Positions 48,201-62,626 of a DNA stretch of 64,000 bases are shown piece by piece; the first letter of the stretch is position 1, and every line of letters begins with the position of its first letter. The position numbers were made by a program, and so were the translations under genes. Origin of the DNA: Echinococcus granulosus (taxonomy: Eukaryota > Platyhelminthes > Cestoda > Cyclophyllidea > Taeniidae). The notes beneath the pieces were generated by a model that worked only from the letters and a program-made list of their open reading frames with translations, was not told the DNA's origin and made no database searches. The DNA lies in NCBI RefSeq assembly GCF_000524195.1, contig NW_020170383.1:896489-960488 (forward strand), read 5' to 3'.

Positions 48201-51200
48201 AGAAATACGATAATTTTACTTGTTCGAGTTAGTACTGCCACTGGGATTGAGCATCGCATGCAGTTAATTCATACAACTTTACGTCTGTTAGAAAGTGATT
48301 TTGTCTTCACACTCAGTTTTCGCACATTTTTCGCAGCTATTGACCAAATTTAATCTACTCCTAGAGGAATTGACTTGACTAATCCAGCTGCAATTTTTGA
48401 GGATTATATAAGCCTCTGTTGCTGATGGTTGCCTTAAATTTTTTTTGCTTTAGTTCACGATATTCACGTGTGGCACCAGCACCAGCTATTTCGAGTGAAT
48501 CGAGTATTCAAGGAGGGTCAGTCAAACGAGTCAGAATTTCTCAAAAAGTTATTTGCCATTCTCCTTCCCAAAGAGCCACTTCCTGTCGACATTACGAGTG
48601 CTTTCCAAGTTTTGGACGAACGCCTTAAGTCGTTTCGACCAATTCATCCAAACGAGTGGGTTTCTTTTTTTATAAATTTGAGCAGGGTGAATACCCATTT
48701 TATTCATGGCAGAATTGCCACCATTCCTATTGTCAGATATTTTATTTCACAACTTCTGTGTGTGATAATATTGTGTTTTCTTTCATTAAAGACATATTGA
48801 TGTTAATCTTAACATTTGGTCCAAGTAAAATTCCCCAATCACCAGCAAAAATAACCCATCTCCTCAACCTCCTTGTGAACAATAAAACAGACCTTGTTTT
48901 TGGGCTTAAGTATAATGTACAACTAATACCAAATGAAACTTCCAACGCGCGGAATTGTGATTTAACCTGGTAAAAGTGAATGCAATAACAAGTTTGTAAA
49001 TGTTGGTGTTTACCTGACGCCTTGCTGAATGCGATTTTCGCCTTTTCCTCACCTTTATCAGATGAAGTTGTGCGTTTATCATTTTTTAATCATTAACAAA
49101 CATTTTGGTTTCTCCCACAATACTTAACTTTACTTGAGAAGCTATGCCAAATGGAAGATTCATTGTCTCCCTTTGTTCAATTATTATTACTGGATATTTT
49201 GTGTCTCACAACTTTAACTTTTCGTTTTAGAATATTTTCCAACGGTTCCCTGTTAAAATTGCTATGCAGTACGAAGGCAGAAAGTAATCCACGACGCGGA
49301 AGTGGCGAAGCATGTATTTTGTCACAGCAAAGGTGCTCTGTCATATATCAGGGCAACGAAACGTCCGACGTTCGTCCCGCTCCCCTCCTGGGGCGCAAAT
49401 ATAGCAACTCGATAGTTGGAGCAATCGAAAAACAAGTAATTTTTCAGTTTTTCTAAACATTTGTTAAATGGGTGTTTTCAGCTTCAAGAACTTTACTCAT
49501 TTCACCATAAATGGGCAATTTTAATTGTTCTAATTTGGAATAAGTTGCCACCCTTTTTTTCAGCAGTTATTTGCCTTTACCTAAATTGCTGGTTTCCCTT
49601 TTCAGCTACTACTTTTCTCAGAATATAACAGATAGCGAAGCCGAAAAGAGACCTTACTGGTACCTGATAGGTAAATGTAAGAGCAAAAAAACCGTTGCGC
49701 TCATATCCATTATTAACTCACTGATTCGTTAATTTTAGCCAACGGGCAAGGATTTTACTCGTCTTTTAATATTATCCGAAAAATGTAAGAGTGTTTTGTG
49801 AGATAAGTGGTCACTTTAGTACAATTCGTTCACGGTTATTTTAAATAAATCGAGCAACTTTTGTGGAAATCACTTGGAGACGTGCATTCTGCTTAATCCT
49901 GTGACACTTAACAAATGGAATTTCAGCTTAGCGACCACCCGTCTTAGGTGTAGTATATGTACGAGACAGGTATATGTGTATCCGCTTCCTTCTTCAAAGA
50001 GCCGATTTATAAATTTCTTCATGGTCAAAAAAGCTTGAATGTTATAAAAAGTATTACCGGTAGTTGTCAGTGAGCTAGTATTACTCAATAGTTCACAGTG
50101 AACTAATCATTTTATCTCCTGGTCAAATTATTCGGCTGTCGACTTCTTCCTTCTAAATTGGCTGTGCGATTCCATTAGCAGTGTAGAGTATTTAAGGTTA
50201 ATCATGTCGTTCATTACAGCCGGGCATCAAGACCTTCGCGTTCAGAACAATTTTAGTGATGGTTTCGAACTATGAACTTTGTTCTTAAACTGTGTTTTAG
50301 AATAAAATTATGCTAGAATTGGCTCCACGTATGTTTAGCTATCGTGCATCTTTATAAAAACCGGGCAAGTGATAAGTATTGGATTGGGTTGGGTATTTAA
50401 GATTAATTCCTTATGGGATCTACCCTTGTAAACACCAGATAAACTTTTAAAAGTGTTTGTAAGTCAAAATAGCTCAATCGAAACAGCTGGATAATCGGTT
50501 GAGGAACTCAATCAACAACCATGCTCCTTATATTCACTCCAGTACTATATCGCTGATGCAATTTCAGGAAAAGGTAGAGGGGAAAACGAAGGTGGAGAAA
50601 GAGAAGGGTGAAGAATCAAAGTCGAATTCGCCCTCATCGCCGGACATCATGCAATCGCAGATACCATCGGGTGGGGCACCTACGCGGCTGCCAATCCATC
50701 CTACCCTCATTCCGGCCACGATGCAGGTGGGCTCAAACGGCGAGCGCCACCTCATTCTGCACTACCCTGACGGCCATACCGTCGCTACTACGGCCCTGCC
50801 AAACCAGTCGGGTCAGTTCCATCTGGTCCCATTGCTTAACCAGCCCCAGGCCCAGACTTCCCAAACCACCCTTCGTCTTATCCAGACAGCTCCCGACTTC
50901 TCTCACACTAAACGGCAACCCCTTGGGATGAACTTGGAAGCTCACACTCACCTTGTGAAAAAAAAGTCAGGGCAGAAGGTGGAGTTGGTTTGCACTTGCC
51001 CACCTGAATTACACCATGGTGAGCTCCTTAAACACTTTCCACATCTCTTCTGATTTTACAATGGTTAACTCCTACCCAGGTACTGAACTAAACTTCTTTT
51101 ACCTTAAAATTTGGTCTATTTATCCGTGCCACACTTTCACCAACGTCTTGTTGCGACATTTGGGAATCCCTCTCAAAGAATTCCTTCGGGCGCTTTGTCG

Positions 51201-54200
51201 ATTTTTCTTTGGGCATTAACCGATTCTACGCGATAACTGGGGGGTGGAAATTTTGCGTGAAAAGCTTGGACAGATCACTAATTGTCTCAGGGCATGAACT
51301 CGAAGCTTGCTAAATGGCCTTTTGAAAAGAAATCATCAAGGTCTGAGCGTGGCATAAAAACATGCATTTCGATTGCGCCCTTACTCAATCTGAAGAACAC
51401 AATTTATCATTGACCAACGCCTAATGCTACAGAATTTAGAAATTTTAGTTCTTTTTGTCTGAGCACTGATAATAATAGTAAGTAAAAATTTTTCAGAAAT
51501 GGATCATTTACGTTTCTTAGTTGAAAACGAGAGACTTGGACGTCGCTGAGGCAACTCGGAGCAGGAAGGTGGTGTTGCGTTGACGCAGCTTGAATGCACG
51601 CACTCCGCAGAATTCGCGTTTATTTTTGCCTTTTTTGTAAAAAACAGTTAGTTATGATATTAGCGATTAAGAAAATGTCTGTTTTAGTCTTAAGCTTAGA
51701 TTAATCCCGGAGTATCTTGGAGAGATTGAGTGTAAAAGTTGGTCAACCCATTATGTGTTGTTATCAAGAGGAAGCTGTTTTCTCAGAGAGTTATTTTGTT
51801 GTGACTATTAATCATGCCTCTTCTTCCCCCATTTTTCTCCATATTTCGTCTCTAATCCATCATGCTAATAAAGTCAAACGCCAAGCGTAAATAGGTTTTC
51901 TTTGGCTACGACTTTCGGAAGTGCTTTATCAGGAAACCAAGTGGACTCCCTTTTCACAAAATACTTTTCCTATTTTATTTTGGCTGTGAAATTTATAAAG
52001 AGAACATTGGGCATGCTGTTAGAGTGGCGAATAAATTTGCAGTTTACTGTTTTCGGAATTTAAATGCTTTGTTGTTACCCATAGCGCTAATGCAAGTGGT
52101 AAATCACAGTTTAAAAATACTTCATGACAGAACTCGAGGACATTGGTGGGTTTGTACTTTAACCCACAGTTATCCCTTTCCGTTTTTATCCCATTCGATA
52201 AAATAAATATAACTATTTCACAGTCCTTCGACAATCACAAATGGAAAGTACAAGCCAAGTTGATCGACCAGGTGATGGTGATTCCCTCAGATGGCTGAAA
52301 AACACCTCTAGAGCTGGACTTTCATGTGTGGGGTGGGCCAATTCAACACCCCAAACTGATCTTTTGACTTCGTCTAGTGGAGAGAGCAGCGAAACCTTCC
52401 AGGAATCGGATTCCTCAGGCGGAAGTTGTCAGACAAACACTTTTTCCACCATTAGAAAAGGGATGATCCCTCCCGACGTCCTTCTGGCCTCAGTTCTCAA
52501 TGCGCAAAGAAGGCGACCCACTAAACCGCCCCAAACACTCGAAGAGGCACAGTATGTTTCCCCATCCCTTATTGCGCCGCGAACTCCTGATGCCTTGCCT
52601 CCTTCCCCTACTTTAGCTTAATTAGCTGTAGAAGCTCAAAGTGATTAGCATATTAGCTCCTACCGATAATATTGACTAAATTTATGGCAAGGTTTAGCTT
52701 CATGGCCTGCATTAGTGATTCCTATTTTTACCATTATGTGCTAAGTGATAATAAAAAGGCATGTGAACCGGTAGCTCTCTATAAGTAACGTTACTAAAGT
52801 AAAATATACATATTTAAGCCTTGTGCCAACTTTTTTTTCTTGGATTTATTATTCTAACTCAAAATGAGTGTAATCTTTACACCTAGACACCGCATAGCCT
52901 ACATGGAGAACCAGTTGACCCAACTGACAGCCTGGATTCGAGCAGTGCAGACGCAGGGTGGGTTGGAGGGCGATTCCAGCAAGCTCGTTGGGATTCCAGG
53001 TCGTTCTCCACCCGAACACTACACCTCAGGATTAGCTAGTACATGAAAGGCAATTTAGTCTTTAAAATACCCCACAGATGACAAGATCGTTGGAAGAATG
53101 GAATTGGGTCTTGTTTCTTATGGCCTATTTAATGTGCCCAGAGAGCTGCCATTTCTCGGCCAGTCTAGTGACCAGTCTAGTTTTATGCAATCTTTATAAT
53201 TCTTATCAACTTGTTTGCAAACAATTTTGCAAAAGATTTCAGTGGTGGTGGAGCCAGTGTACTGTTGCTTTTCACTCAAATCTTACAATCTTTATTTCTC
53301 CACTTCTGATTCTCTGGTATTTTTCAATAAAACTAATTTTATTTATCTTTGCTGCTCAAATCTGTGCAATAATCACTTGTGTTGCACTGACTGTTCTTTA
53401 TGCAACGTAAACGAAAGCTGGAAGTCAAGGTTTGAAAGAATGAAATTGCGCTTTTTGTTTCTCTCAAGTACTGATGGTTGGTTCAAAGTATTTATCATCT
53501 CTCACACTCTATGTTTGATATTTTGCCATTCGTGATAGCCTTCTTCATCCTTTGCAAATTTTCTAAAAATAGATCTTGAAACCTCGATTGTGATGTTATT
53601 TCTAAAGAGCACTGAGCAAGTTTGGTCCACTACACCATTATTTTGTTGTTTTCTCTGCTCATAATAGTAAAAGACAATGATTCAGCCGCGGTGGAGAGCA
53701 AATGCCTCTTTGCCCACTGTTCCAGTGGTTATGAAAGATGCCCCCGCCCTCCCTCACCTCCCTATCCGCATCAGTCAAATTGCCAGCGCCTCCTAAATGC
53801 CTGCAAGGGGTTAAAAGACCTCCGCTTGGATCTGCATGGACTGAAGCAGACCCACGCCGCTAACACTCGTCAAATGCGTAACATATCCAACTCAATTGTT
53901 AAGGAAATCATCGTGAGAATTTGCATTTATTGAGCTTTTTCATTTGCGATCCTCTTAATCTGCCTCAAGTAACTAGGTTATGGTACAAGGAAATAACTCA
54001 ATTCTTGTAAAGTTCAAGTATTTAATTGCAAATCATTTGATACAGCACTTTCAGTTAACGAACATTTGACGAATGGACATAAAAACCCATAAATAACTCC
54101 GAGGTAATTCTAGCTCCAACTTAGCATGGCTTTGTATTTAGAATTTTAAATATGCCGTTGATTGAGTTCTGTTTTACTGTTTACTAAGTGTCCCTTTCCT

Positions 54201-57200
54201 CCAGACATTGTGTTATGATGTATTTTGCTTGGATTATTCCGTAATTTTGAGCACAGAAGCTATATCTTGTTTTGTTTTATGAGCGTCAAGTAAAATGTGT
54301 CATAATTAAAATGCTTTTTAGGCTGTGTTGGATTTATTGAGGCTTGATGTTTTTTGTGATCTCGGTGTCCAAGTGAAAGCTGTTGCATCTATCACCATGG
54401 CTCTGCGAGGTAGCCCAAAAATGATTGTCTTTGTAAACTGGCATGACTTGTTGGGAATGAAGCAGGGCAAAATACCACACTGGGTGATTGGTGCATACCC
54501 GGTGTTCAATGCAGCAGCGCAGCTTTTAAATAGCCTGCAGCATGCGAGTTGAAGGTATCAGCAGACGTCACGGTACCCGCTAGTAGCTTTGCGCATTTGT
54601 TCAGCATCCACAAACAGGCATCACCACCCGGAGCCACGATTTTATCTGTCTTATATTGTGAAAAGAAGGTTATTACATCTCCCTTATGAGATATTTTGCA
54701 AGTCTTTATGCCTCTTCAAAGCTTGAATCATAGTTTGCGGGCTGAAAAGCTATTCAAAGTGCAGTTTTCATTACTTCTGTTCAGCTTGCAGCTTAAGGCT
54801 GCGTCCTGCTGTTATTTTTCTTTTTGCTCACCATTGATTGAACTGTAAGTCCTACTTCTCCAAATCCTTACTCCAATAACTGTGTGAATACTATTGGGAA
54901 TAAACGCGGGTAATTGCACCGTGGAGCCAAAAGGAGACCCAGTCCATCCCTTCCCATCTGTTGTAGCCGAAAGGACGTTGTACTGGTGTTTTTACTAGCT
55001 TTCTACACCAATACACATAAGGCATGATTAAAGATGGCAGAACTGATTATCAATGTGGAGGATTTCCCATTGTTAATCTGCAGGTAGTTAACTTACAACC
55101 ATAACCATTTCCTATGATTCAGCATTAACATTAAGTGATATTAAAGTGACCGAGGCTTTTGTTGGGATATAGTATGAATTAATTGTATCTACCGACTCNN
55201 NNNNNNNNNNNNNNNNNNNNNNNNNNNNNNNNNNNNNNNNNNNNNNNNNNNNNNNNNNNNNNNNNNNNNNNNNNNNNNNNNNNNNNNNNNNNNNNNNNAC
55301 ATTTATGGCTATTTTTCCATTCATCAATTGATCAGCGTTTATTTTGGGCCATAGCAGTTGGGCGGTTATTAATCGTTTCCTCACTCATGCCTAAAGATCA
55401 AAACCGTTAAGCAAATTTGAACTTTGAACGATATGTATGTCCATATATAACTTTCGCAGCAACTGCTCAGTGCGTCAAAGTCGAAAGGCGCAACACCCGT
55501 GAGATTGGTCCAGCTGAGCCTTGACAGCCATATGGCTGATTACAAAGCTGATCGCAAAGAAATCGAGGCCTGGTTAAAGGACCTCGATGCATGCATTGAA
55601 GAGATGCGGGTGGACGCTCTCAACCGAAGGTGTCGTGTTTCTGTAGCCGAAGTAGAGGCTTACGCTCTCCATCTCAGCCGACTTAGTCAACGCCTTGCCT
55701 CCTTCAAAGGTATGTTTTAGGGGCGGAAATAACTACCAAAAAATCAACCTAATAAACTAGGTATCAGTGATTTTCTGAGTTCCCCTTTACCACGCAACTC
55801 GACTGCGACAAACAGGTTATAAATAGTTCATCAAAATAATTGCCCTACACTCTACTTGCTGGATCTACCCCAATGCATTAGGTGAATTTCTGATGTAAAT
55901 TTGGCCAAAAAAGGTACTTTAATTATAATGTCTTTCTCTTCTATGCCCTGATACAGGCATTAGGCAGGGGAGCTGCAAAACGGTCGGCTGGTGTTTTCAC
56001 TAGGTTCTTTTGTGGATGTTTTAGCCTCTTTTGTTGTCGCCTTTTGAGCAGAACTTTTCACAGAGACTATGATGATTCAATGTAAAGTTGCGTATCGTAA
56101 GGCAAAGATTGTCAACCGAAAGGGTACCATCATTAATCGCTCATTTACGGCGTTTATCGTAGGCAATGACTGAATTGCAATTTCTTTTAAGTGTTTGGAT
56201 TTTTGTAATGATTTCACAATTAGAGTAAGATCATGTTAAGCTTTTACTCTTATTGTCCAGTATAATGTTATCATATGCTTATTCTAATTCAATCTTATTA
56301 TAATCGAGGTTGTCTCGAAAAAATCTGTTTTTGACATTTTTTGGGATTCGTCACTTAAAGTAGTTTGAATTTTGTATTTGTTTAGCTTCAGTTTGCCAAA
56401 TAACTGGAAAAGTTCTAATTAGGTAGTGTCGTGCCTTAAGTGAATCATTTCAGATGGCTGTACTATGCCTTAATCCACGTTTACTTCCACTTTTTGAGTT
56501 CACATTCTCCAACCAGTTAAGCAATTTACTAATTTTAATATTTATCACAAGTACTTAGCTTTACTTTTTAGGTCATATTCCTGAAATATGCAATGCTTTG
56601 AACCTCCTGACCCTTGTGAACGAAGCAGAAGTGAAAGTTCAAAATGAGTTAGTTTATCTATGTCTTCACATTTTTTTGCAATAATACTGAAGTATTCATT
56701 TTTTGTTTGCTATTTCAGACTTTTGCTAGACGAGCAAAAGCGAATTGATGTAACCCTATCCACTTGCAAACAACTTACTTGTACTCTCTTCACCCTCAAA
56801 AGGTATGCCTGTTTCGAAACAACCTATTATTTCCTCCCTTTCGCAACGGTTGTTTTTCTCTCGCTAAGGCTTGCGGCTGTTCAGGAAAATGGCATTAGTG
56901 TCAATATCCCAACATTTCGAACAATTCGAGATCCGCGACCTGAAGATAAGAAGCTTTATCTTCAGCAAATTTCCAAAATCGTCCCCAACCACGAGGCCAG
57001 AATGCTTGGTCTGGCGGTATGTTTAACACTTGCAGATAGCTATAACTTCCTTTTTTCAAGCGATTTGACAACGAATGAATGTCACATGCATTTATTTTAA
57101 AACAGAAAGCGTGCCAGTGCTAAGGGTTCGATTGTGTGAGAAGTGGATGAATGTAAATGCCTTATGTTTATGCATTTCAGTTATGGCTATTGTAAGTGAA

Positions 57201-60200
57201 TACATGAAAAAATAAGTGCAACTTCGTGCTGACATTTTTAAAGTGAGCTTCCCATAAAAAACTGCCTTGGCAACTGGGGTAGCTATCTTAGCCTTTATTT
57301 TGGTGCAAAAGTTTCAAAGTCGAACTCTTATATAGATCAGTGACTTCATTGCGGCCAGCTTGACCCTTTTCATCCTAGTCTTTTGAGCTTTTGAATAAAT
57401 ATAAATCCTAACACACGTAATGTGCTAGATAACAAAATCAACCAAGCAATCATTGCTTGTGAATGCAGTTAGTCGCTTGGGCATTTCAGCAATACGAAAA
57501 TATTTTGCGTATATTGTTGTACAGCTGCAAACAAGTCGAAATTATTCATCTGAAAGCTTAGAGTGTTAGGTGAACATTGTATTTGGCATAAGATTCGGTC
57601 ACGAGTGTTTATCTAAAAAATGACAGATGATAGGTCATGCTGTTCAAAGTGGCAACACAGCATTTCCACTTTTATGGAAAGTTGTCACGCATACCTTAAG
57701 AGTTTTGGAATAACGCACATTCGCAGAAAAAAATGGCGATCTTACTGCCCAATATGTTTTAGATATTTCATTTCCTGTGCGCCGGTTACTTTCAGTAGAA
57801 TAATTACACACTTCCCATACGTTTTTATCCATATTGGGGTGATGATAAATGTGCATATATGATAAGCACGTCACGATTGCCATCGTAGCTAGAATTCCAA
57901 AAAATATCCGCTTTAAGACGATCCGTTGGAACACATCACATGTTACTTTCCTCACCAATATGACAAATAGTGGCTGTAGTTATTTAGCTTTGTAATCAGT
58001 CAAGGTAATGTACCCGACTAAAAGGATCCTTCAGCGTCGGTTTGCTTTTTATTCAGTTCCCGGATTAATAAATTACATCGCTTAATAAATATGGACTTCC
58101 AATAATCCTAACCGATATGGCTTACTCCGACAGTGATATCAATGCCTTAAATATATCAACTTTATTCGTTTTAAAATGCTTTTTCCATTTACTTGAAATC
58201 ACTGCAAATTTTAGCGTTATGATTAAGCTTTAACCTGTGAGTGGGCAAAATTGTGAATATAAATAGTCATTTACCGTAAAAAATGCTCTTTTACATTGCT
58301 TGTAAAACTTGAGCGCTCCAAATCGCTTTTTTTTGCTAAAATGATCAGCGCTAAAAGTTTGCTCGCAACAAACTCGATTGTGAACTAAAGTGGACTTTTG
58401 TACGTTGCTTTAAGCTTACCAGGAATATTTTCGCTTTCAACGCTTTTTCTGTCAACGGTAAAAATGCGCTTTTCAGGAAAAAGCAGTTCTAAATTTTGTG
58501 GCTGCATGTTTGTTTCCCTTTTAAATACTGGACTCAGATAAAATGCAAGATCACTGAGTTTACTTATATTCAACATGCAAATGACAACCCTCTTAATGGC
58601 ACAAAATTAATTCAGATTTCCATGATGATAGCATTTTGTCTTATCCATTGACTACTTTACAATAACTTGCATTCTGAATAAGTTAGGTGCTACAAAAAAA
58701 TCAGCATTAATTCTTGTAAGCTAACATCTCATTCAACTCCTATGCGACTTCCATCACTAATGTCCCTGCGGACGATTTTCCAGCGTCATGAAAAAACTCG
58801 GGAACGTCGAAAAAGGATGCTCTCCCTTCACGAGTCAGTATACCTTGAAAGGGCTATGGAACAGTCGGAGAGCAATCTGCAAGAGATTCTACAGCGTCTG
58901 AACGAGCTAAGCCTGGACCTTCTCTCTTCAAGTCCGGAGCAGTCGGAGGAGGAGGGCCCGAATCAAGCGCCTTCTTTCACTTCAACGCCCTCATCCTTAT
59001 CCCGGATCTGCCCCATTCATCAGGCTGGCGTCAAGGCAGCTGAGACTTGTTGCAATCACTGCGAAGTGATAAATTCAGTCAGTAAATTATTTTCACTTTC
59101 TTGCGCTACTACTTGGATTGCAGTTTCACCAACTAATCATTGCACGAACCACTTTGGTCTCCATTTTTGTAATCTAAAGCAGGCGATTCAAAGGATTCAC
59201 CCAATCATTTTTAATCAGTTATTTCCTAGTTAATGCAGCACTTATTAAAGTGCTGTATGCAAAACTAACCAAAAAATAATGCGACTGTAAATACATATTT
59301 GGCCGCTAAAATTCTTCAGTAGAAACAGTTTTAAAAATGTACTATGTACAATGTGACAACATCCATGTGCATCCATGTTGAGAATTTTAAATGTGAACGG
59401 CATGTAAAAGGCTCAGAGGAGCCATAGTTGAAGAGTTATGGCTGCAAACAGAAGCCGGGACCGAAATGAAAATTTACATGAAAGTGATTAAGAAACATGA
59501 ATATGGTTAATCGTTGACTGATCTGGAAGTCAGTTCGTTGTTGTTAAGTACAATATGTCTGACGAGAACGTGTGGAGGTAGTTTAAAAGCAGTTCTTGAA
59601 ACCTCAAGAAATTGCTTTTCAAAACAGCTTTGAGCGCTTCAAGTAAAACTACGGATTTGTTGGTCTGTTTGCATTAACAAGATTAAAATAACACAATCGC
59701 GTAACAAGCTGAAAGTGCATATAGCTGATGACGCAATGGCCTTACCATGTCCCCAAGAATACGATGAATAGCTAAATTTATCATTTGAATACCGACCAAT
59801 TGGACATTGAGGAATTAAAGCAGCCATTTTAAGGCCTAGAAGGGCACATTTGCTCACAACCTTCCAACATATGAGGTTCGCGGCTGAGAAGCTGGAAGAT
59901 TACTGTTCGGAGAAAGCCCTTTCTGTAAAACAGACGACAAGATAGGTTGTCTGAGAGCTCACTTGCAGCTGTGTCTGCACTGCAATCCCATGAGAACCTT
60001 TTGATCCGACTAGAAGCTCAAGTGCCTCGTGTGCTTTATCAGAGGCACTCAAAGTCAGAGTAAGCGTTTTCACAAACCCTGGGGTAACCTGGAGCAGTAT
60101 TCCATGCGAAGACTTTTGGAAGTTTAGGTTTTCCCAAATTTTAAGGAAGTTTTCAAGGAAGCGCCTATAATCCACTTATTGTAGCTTGGAGAAGTTGTGA

Positions 60201-62398
60201 TTTTACATTAACTTCCTTATTTTTCAAAATCCATGAAAGGGTCCGTGTCTGGCCGTGACAGTCCCCCAATATTTATACATTCAAAAATCACGCATGAATG
60301 GTTTTTATCCGATGCTTAATTAATCCCACGGGTAAAGACATGGTACTGTAGTTCACATTGAAGAGGTAGTGTTTTGGGATTCTAAAATATTTTGCAGTAC
60401 GAAATTAGCAAAAGGCTAATAGCAGAGTTTCTACAAAGCCAGTATGCATGAAGTACAACTCTTCAAAATTTACACTGCTTTCTTCTGTGTTCTTGACTAA
60501 CTTCCCGATTGAGATACATATTAGTATCAGTGAGTAGTCTGTTTGGGAGAGAAATCCAACAAGTGGCGAGACAATTTCGGTAAATCAAATACGTAGTGGG
60601 GAAGACTTAAATTCCAACGAGGTCCTGTATGAGATTTTCAACATAAACGTTTACAAGGTAAAGCACTGAGCAACAATTTCGATATGAATACTGACGTTTA
60701 ATTTCTTACATGCCTCGATTGATGTGTCTGGTTAGTTAGTTAGATATGCACTTGATGGTTAGTTAACTCATTTTTACAAACCGTAGCTAAGATCTGGAAA
60801 GTCGTGTAGAGGCAGTGGCGATGGTGAGAGCTCGACATCTCCATCGTCAGCCTCATCGGAGCAAAACGTAGTTGGCGCGCAGTTACCTCTGTCGGCACCA
60901 CCGCTACCGCCTTCTTTACCACAGGCGCCCCGGGGCCCTCGGCGAGCCCACGTGGTGTTCTCGCGCACCGTGTTGGTAGACGCGGGTCGCGAGACCACGC
61001 GGCTTAACTGTCCCTCCGACTTGGATGACGACCACCTCGACGACGCCGGCGACACCGGCAGCGAGGCAGAGGAGCCACAGCTCTGGCGTCGGGAGCGCCT
61101 CCACCGTGGCAACCGTGTAGTTGATATCCATCCCGGCCTACCGCGCAACGAATACGTCATATGCGACGGACGCTGCGGTGCTTCCAGCTGTGCTCAGGGC
61201 TCCTGTCTCGCCAGAGTATGTTTCATTCCAGTCAAACTCGCAATCCACTTTATGCAACTACTCACGATTCAATGATCCAAAACGCGTTAGTCACGAGACA
61301 ATCACTATTTTTGCTGTATGAGTCTTCTAACATGACTCTGCTTGGAAGGGATCGCCTGTTAGTTTTAGTATTCCCATAATTCTCCACTAAGACTATCCTT
61401 TTGTAATGGATTTGAAAGGATTATGTTTACATGTCTTTTTTCTAAAAAAAAATTTCAAGAGTGAACGAAGTAGTGTTCCCAGTATGGGAAAACCATTTAA
61501 AAACGTTCCTTTTTAATCTGCACAAATTCACTTGATTCCGAATCATATTTTTGAATAGCTTTGTAAACTTTTCAAACGGATATCAAAGATAAAATTCATG
61601 GTTCAAATAAATATTATTTTGAAAACACGTTAAACAATCATTTGGATTGGTGCATTAAAAACTTTTGGAAATTTTAACGCTTTTTTGTTACGATTCACAA
61701 AATGTATGAAGTTATTAGACAATGGTGGAATTTGGTAAATCTTGTACTGCTAACTATTCATTAATGGAATATCGTTTTAGCAAGTCAATTTTCGGTTAGG
61801 CTTGAAAACACTTTGACCGAAAACTCTTGAATTTATAACTGCCAGTAGATTAGGCAAAATCACCGTGCCTTTTTGGCATGAATGCAATCGCCATCTACCT
61901 ACCGTCACGTAACCAGTACTTTATTCCTACCCACAGCATCTCTGGAAAACGATTACGTCAAACTTAAGCCATGTCCCATCTGTTATGTTTTTGGTAGAAT
62001 TTGTTTTCGCAATTGATTTGTGTAGGAAAAATCTTGTTTATCAAAGGCTGCCATGCTTACTGTCAATCTTCGTAAACAAAGCTTTTTTCATCGAATGTAA
62101 TATTTTGCTAACGCTCCGACTTGACGATTTCCTGGAGTTAAATCTCGAGCCTTTTTGCCTTAAGCAAAAGGGGTCAACCGGATCTGTGCTCAAAACCACG
62201 ACGGCGTACGGTTCAAGTCCGAACGATAGCAATCCGGTTGGGAGTCAATCCGCCTCCGCCAGTGACTTTGATTCGAAGTCAGTAGACAGTGAGGAGAGTG
62301 AAAAACAACCGGCTGAACCGACCTCCGTTCACGAAATGCGTACCCACCACCAGTGCTGCCGTTTGAACAATCCAGGCAACCTCCCTTCAACAAATTAA
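45221..62398 (+). CDS. Sickle tail / p140Cap (KIAA1217/SRCIN1) family scaffold protein
   Basis: Relatives link Src and cytoskeletal signalling and carry an AIP3/Bud6-related region. Exons: 45221-45503, 48454-48655, 49231-49435, 49622-49670, 49739-49784, 50543-51018, 52224-52551, 52887-53038, 53078-53167, 53668-53912, 54322-54432, 55460-55709, 56572-56647, 56719-56802, 56869-57016, 58784-59065, 60787-61215, 62171-62398. Every junction is GT-AG and in phase, about 1227 residues (human SRCIN1 about 1180). The family core is residues 530-915: MENQLTQLTAWIRAVQTQ parallels the vertebrate MEKQIASLTGLVQSAL helix, followed by the coiled-coil block with EIEAWLKDLDACIEEM, SVAEVEAYALHLSRLSQRL and LTLVNEAEVKVQNELLLDEQ. 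The rest is Ser/Pro/Gln-rich. Less sure: the ends of exons 9 (53167 or 53179), 11 (54432 or earlier) and 16, the entry to exon 6, the start of the last exon (62165 or 62171), and a possible extra exon at 61937-61993. An assembly gap lies in intron 11. MVKKKPFWKLS starts at an ATG behind an acceptor (ending 45201). Confidence 0.85.
45504..48453 (+). other. First intron of the sickle-tail-like gene, with a GC-rich island
   Basis: A 2.95 kb intron. At about 46630-46860 there is a GC- and CpG-rich patch containing CCAATTGG and ATTGATTGG boxes, which could be an internal promoter for a shorter transcript. The minus-strand frame at 46725-47000 is a by-product of this composition. A possible exon-like segment at 46053-46116 (acceptor TTTTATCAG, donor GTAAGG) does not keep phase with exon 2. 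Confidence 0.4.
55199..55298. other. Assembly gap (100 N)
   Basis: Exactly 100 N, the usual placeholder for a gap of unknown size. It lies in the intron between exons 11 and 12 of the sickle-tail-like gene. A small exon could be hidden here, which matters because the end of exon 11 is one of the uncertain junctions. Confidence 0.95.
57017..58783 (+). other. Intron 15 of the sickle-tail-like gene
   Basis: 1767 bases, AT-rich. No coding content recognised on either strand. Confidence 0.6.
59066..60786 (+). other. Intron 16 of the sickle-tail-like gene
   Basis: 1721 bases. The minus-strand frame at 59900-60175 is open for 91 codons and has a less AT-rich composition than its surroundings, but matches nothing I know. 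It may be a decayed insertion. Confidence 0.5.
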
Positions 62399-62620
62399 CC
62401 ACCAAACACTCCACTTGTACATAGCTGTCTGCTTATGCTGCCATTTAATGCTCATCTGTGATACTCAACCGAACAATTTTCATACGGAGAGTTTCGGTAG
62501 AGTAATCGAGTACGTAATGAGCGAGGAATGCGCACTTCTGTTGGTTTAACTTTTAAAACCTTTCGGTCACCAAGCAGCCTACCTAATGCCTGCGAGTTGA
62601 AATACGTAAATCATGGGTCA

Positions 62621-62626
62621 AATAAA
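62621..62626 (+). terminator. Poly(A) signal of the sickle-tail-like gene
   Basis: AATAAA 223 bases after the TAA at 62396-62398, the first canonical hexamer downstream. Confidence 0.45.

Noticed and set aside
48454..48628. Alternative frame of exon 2 (SRYSRVAPAPAIS...)
   Set aside because: It ends at TAA before any usable donor. The other frame enters in phase from exon 1 and exits in phase into exon 3.
60774..61160. 128-codon minus-strand frame
   Set aside because: It lies opposite exon 17 of the sickle-tail-like gene. That GC-rich exon is stop-free on several frames. The plus-strand reading has matching splice sites and phase; the minus reading is low-complexity Arg/Ser/Gly.
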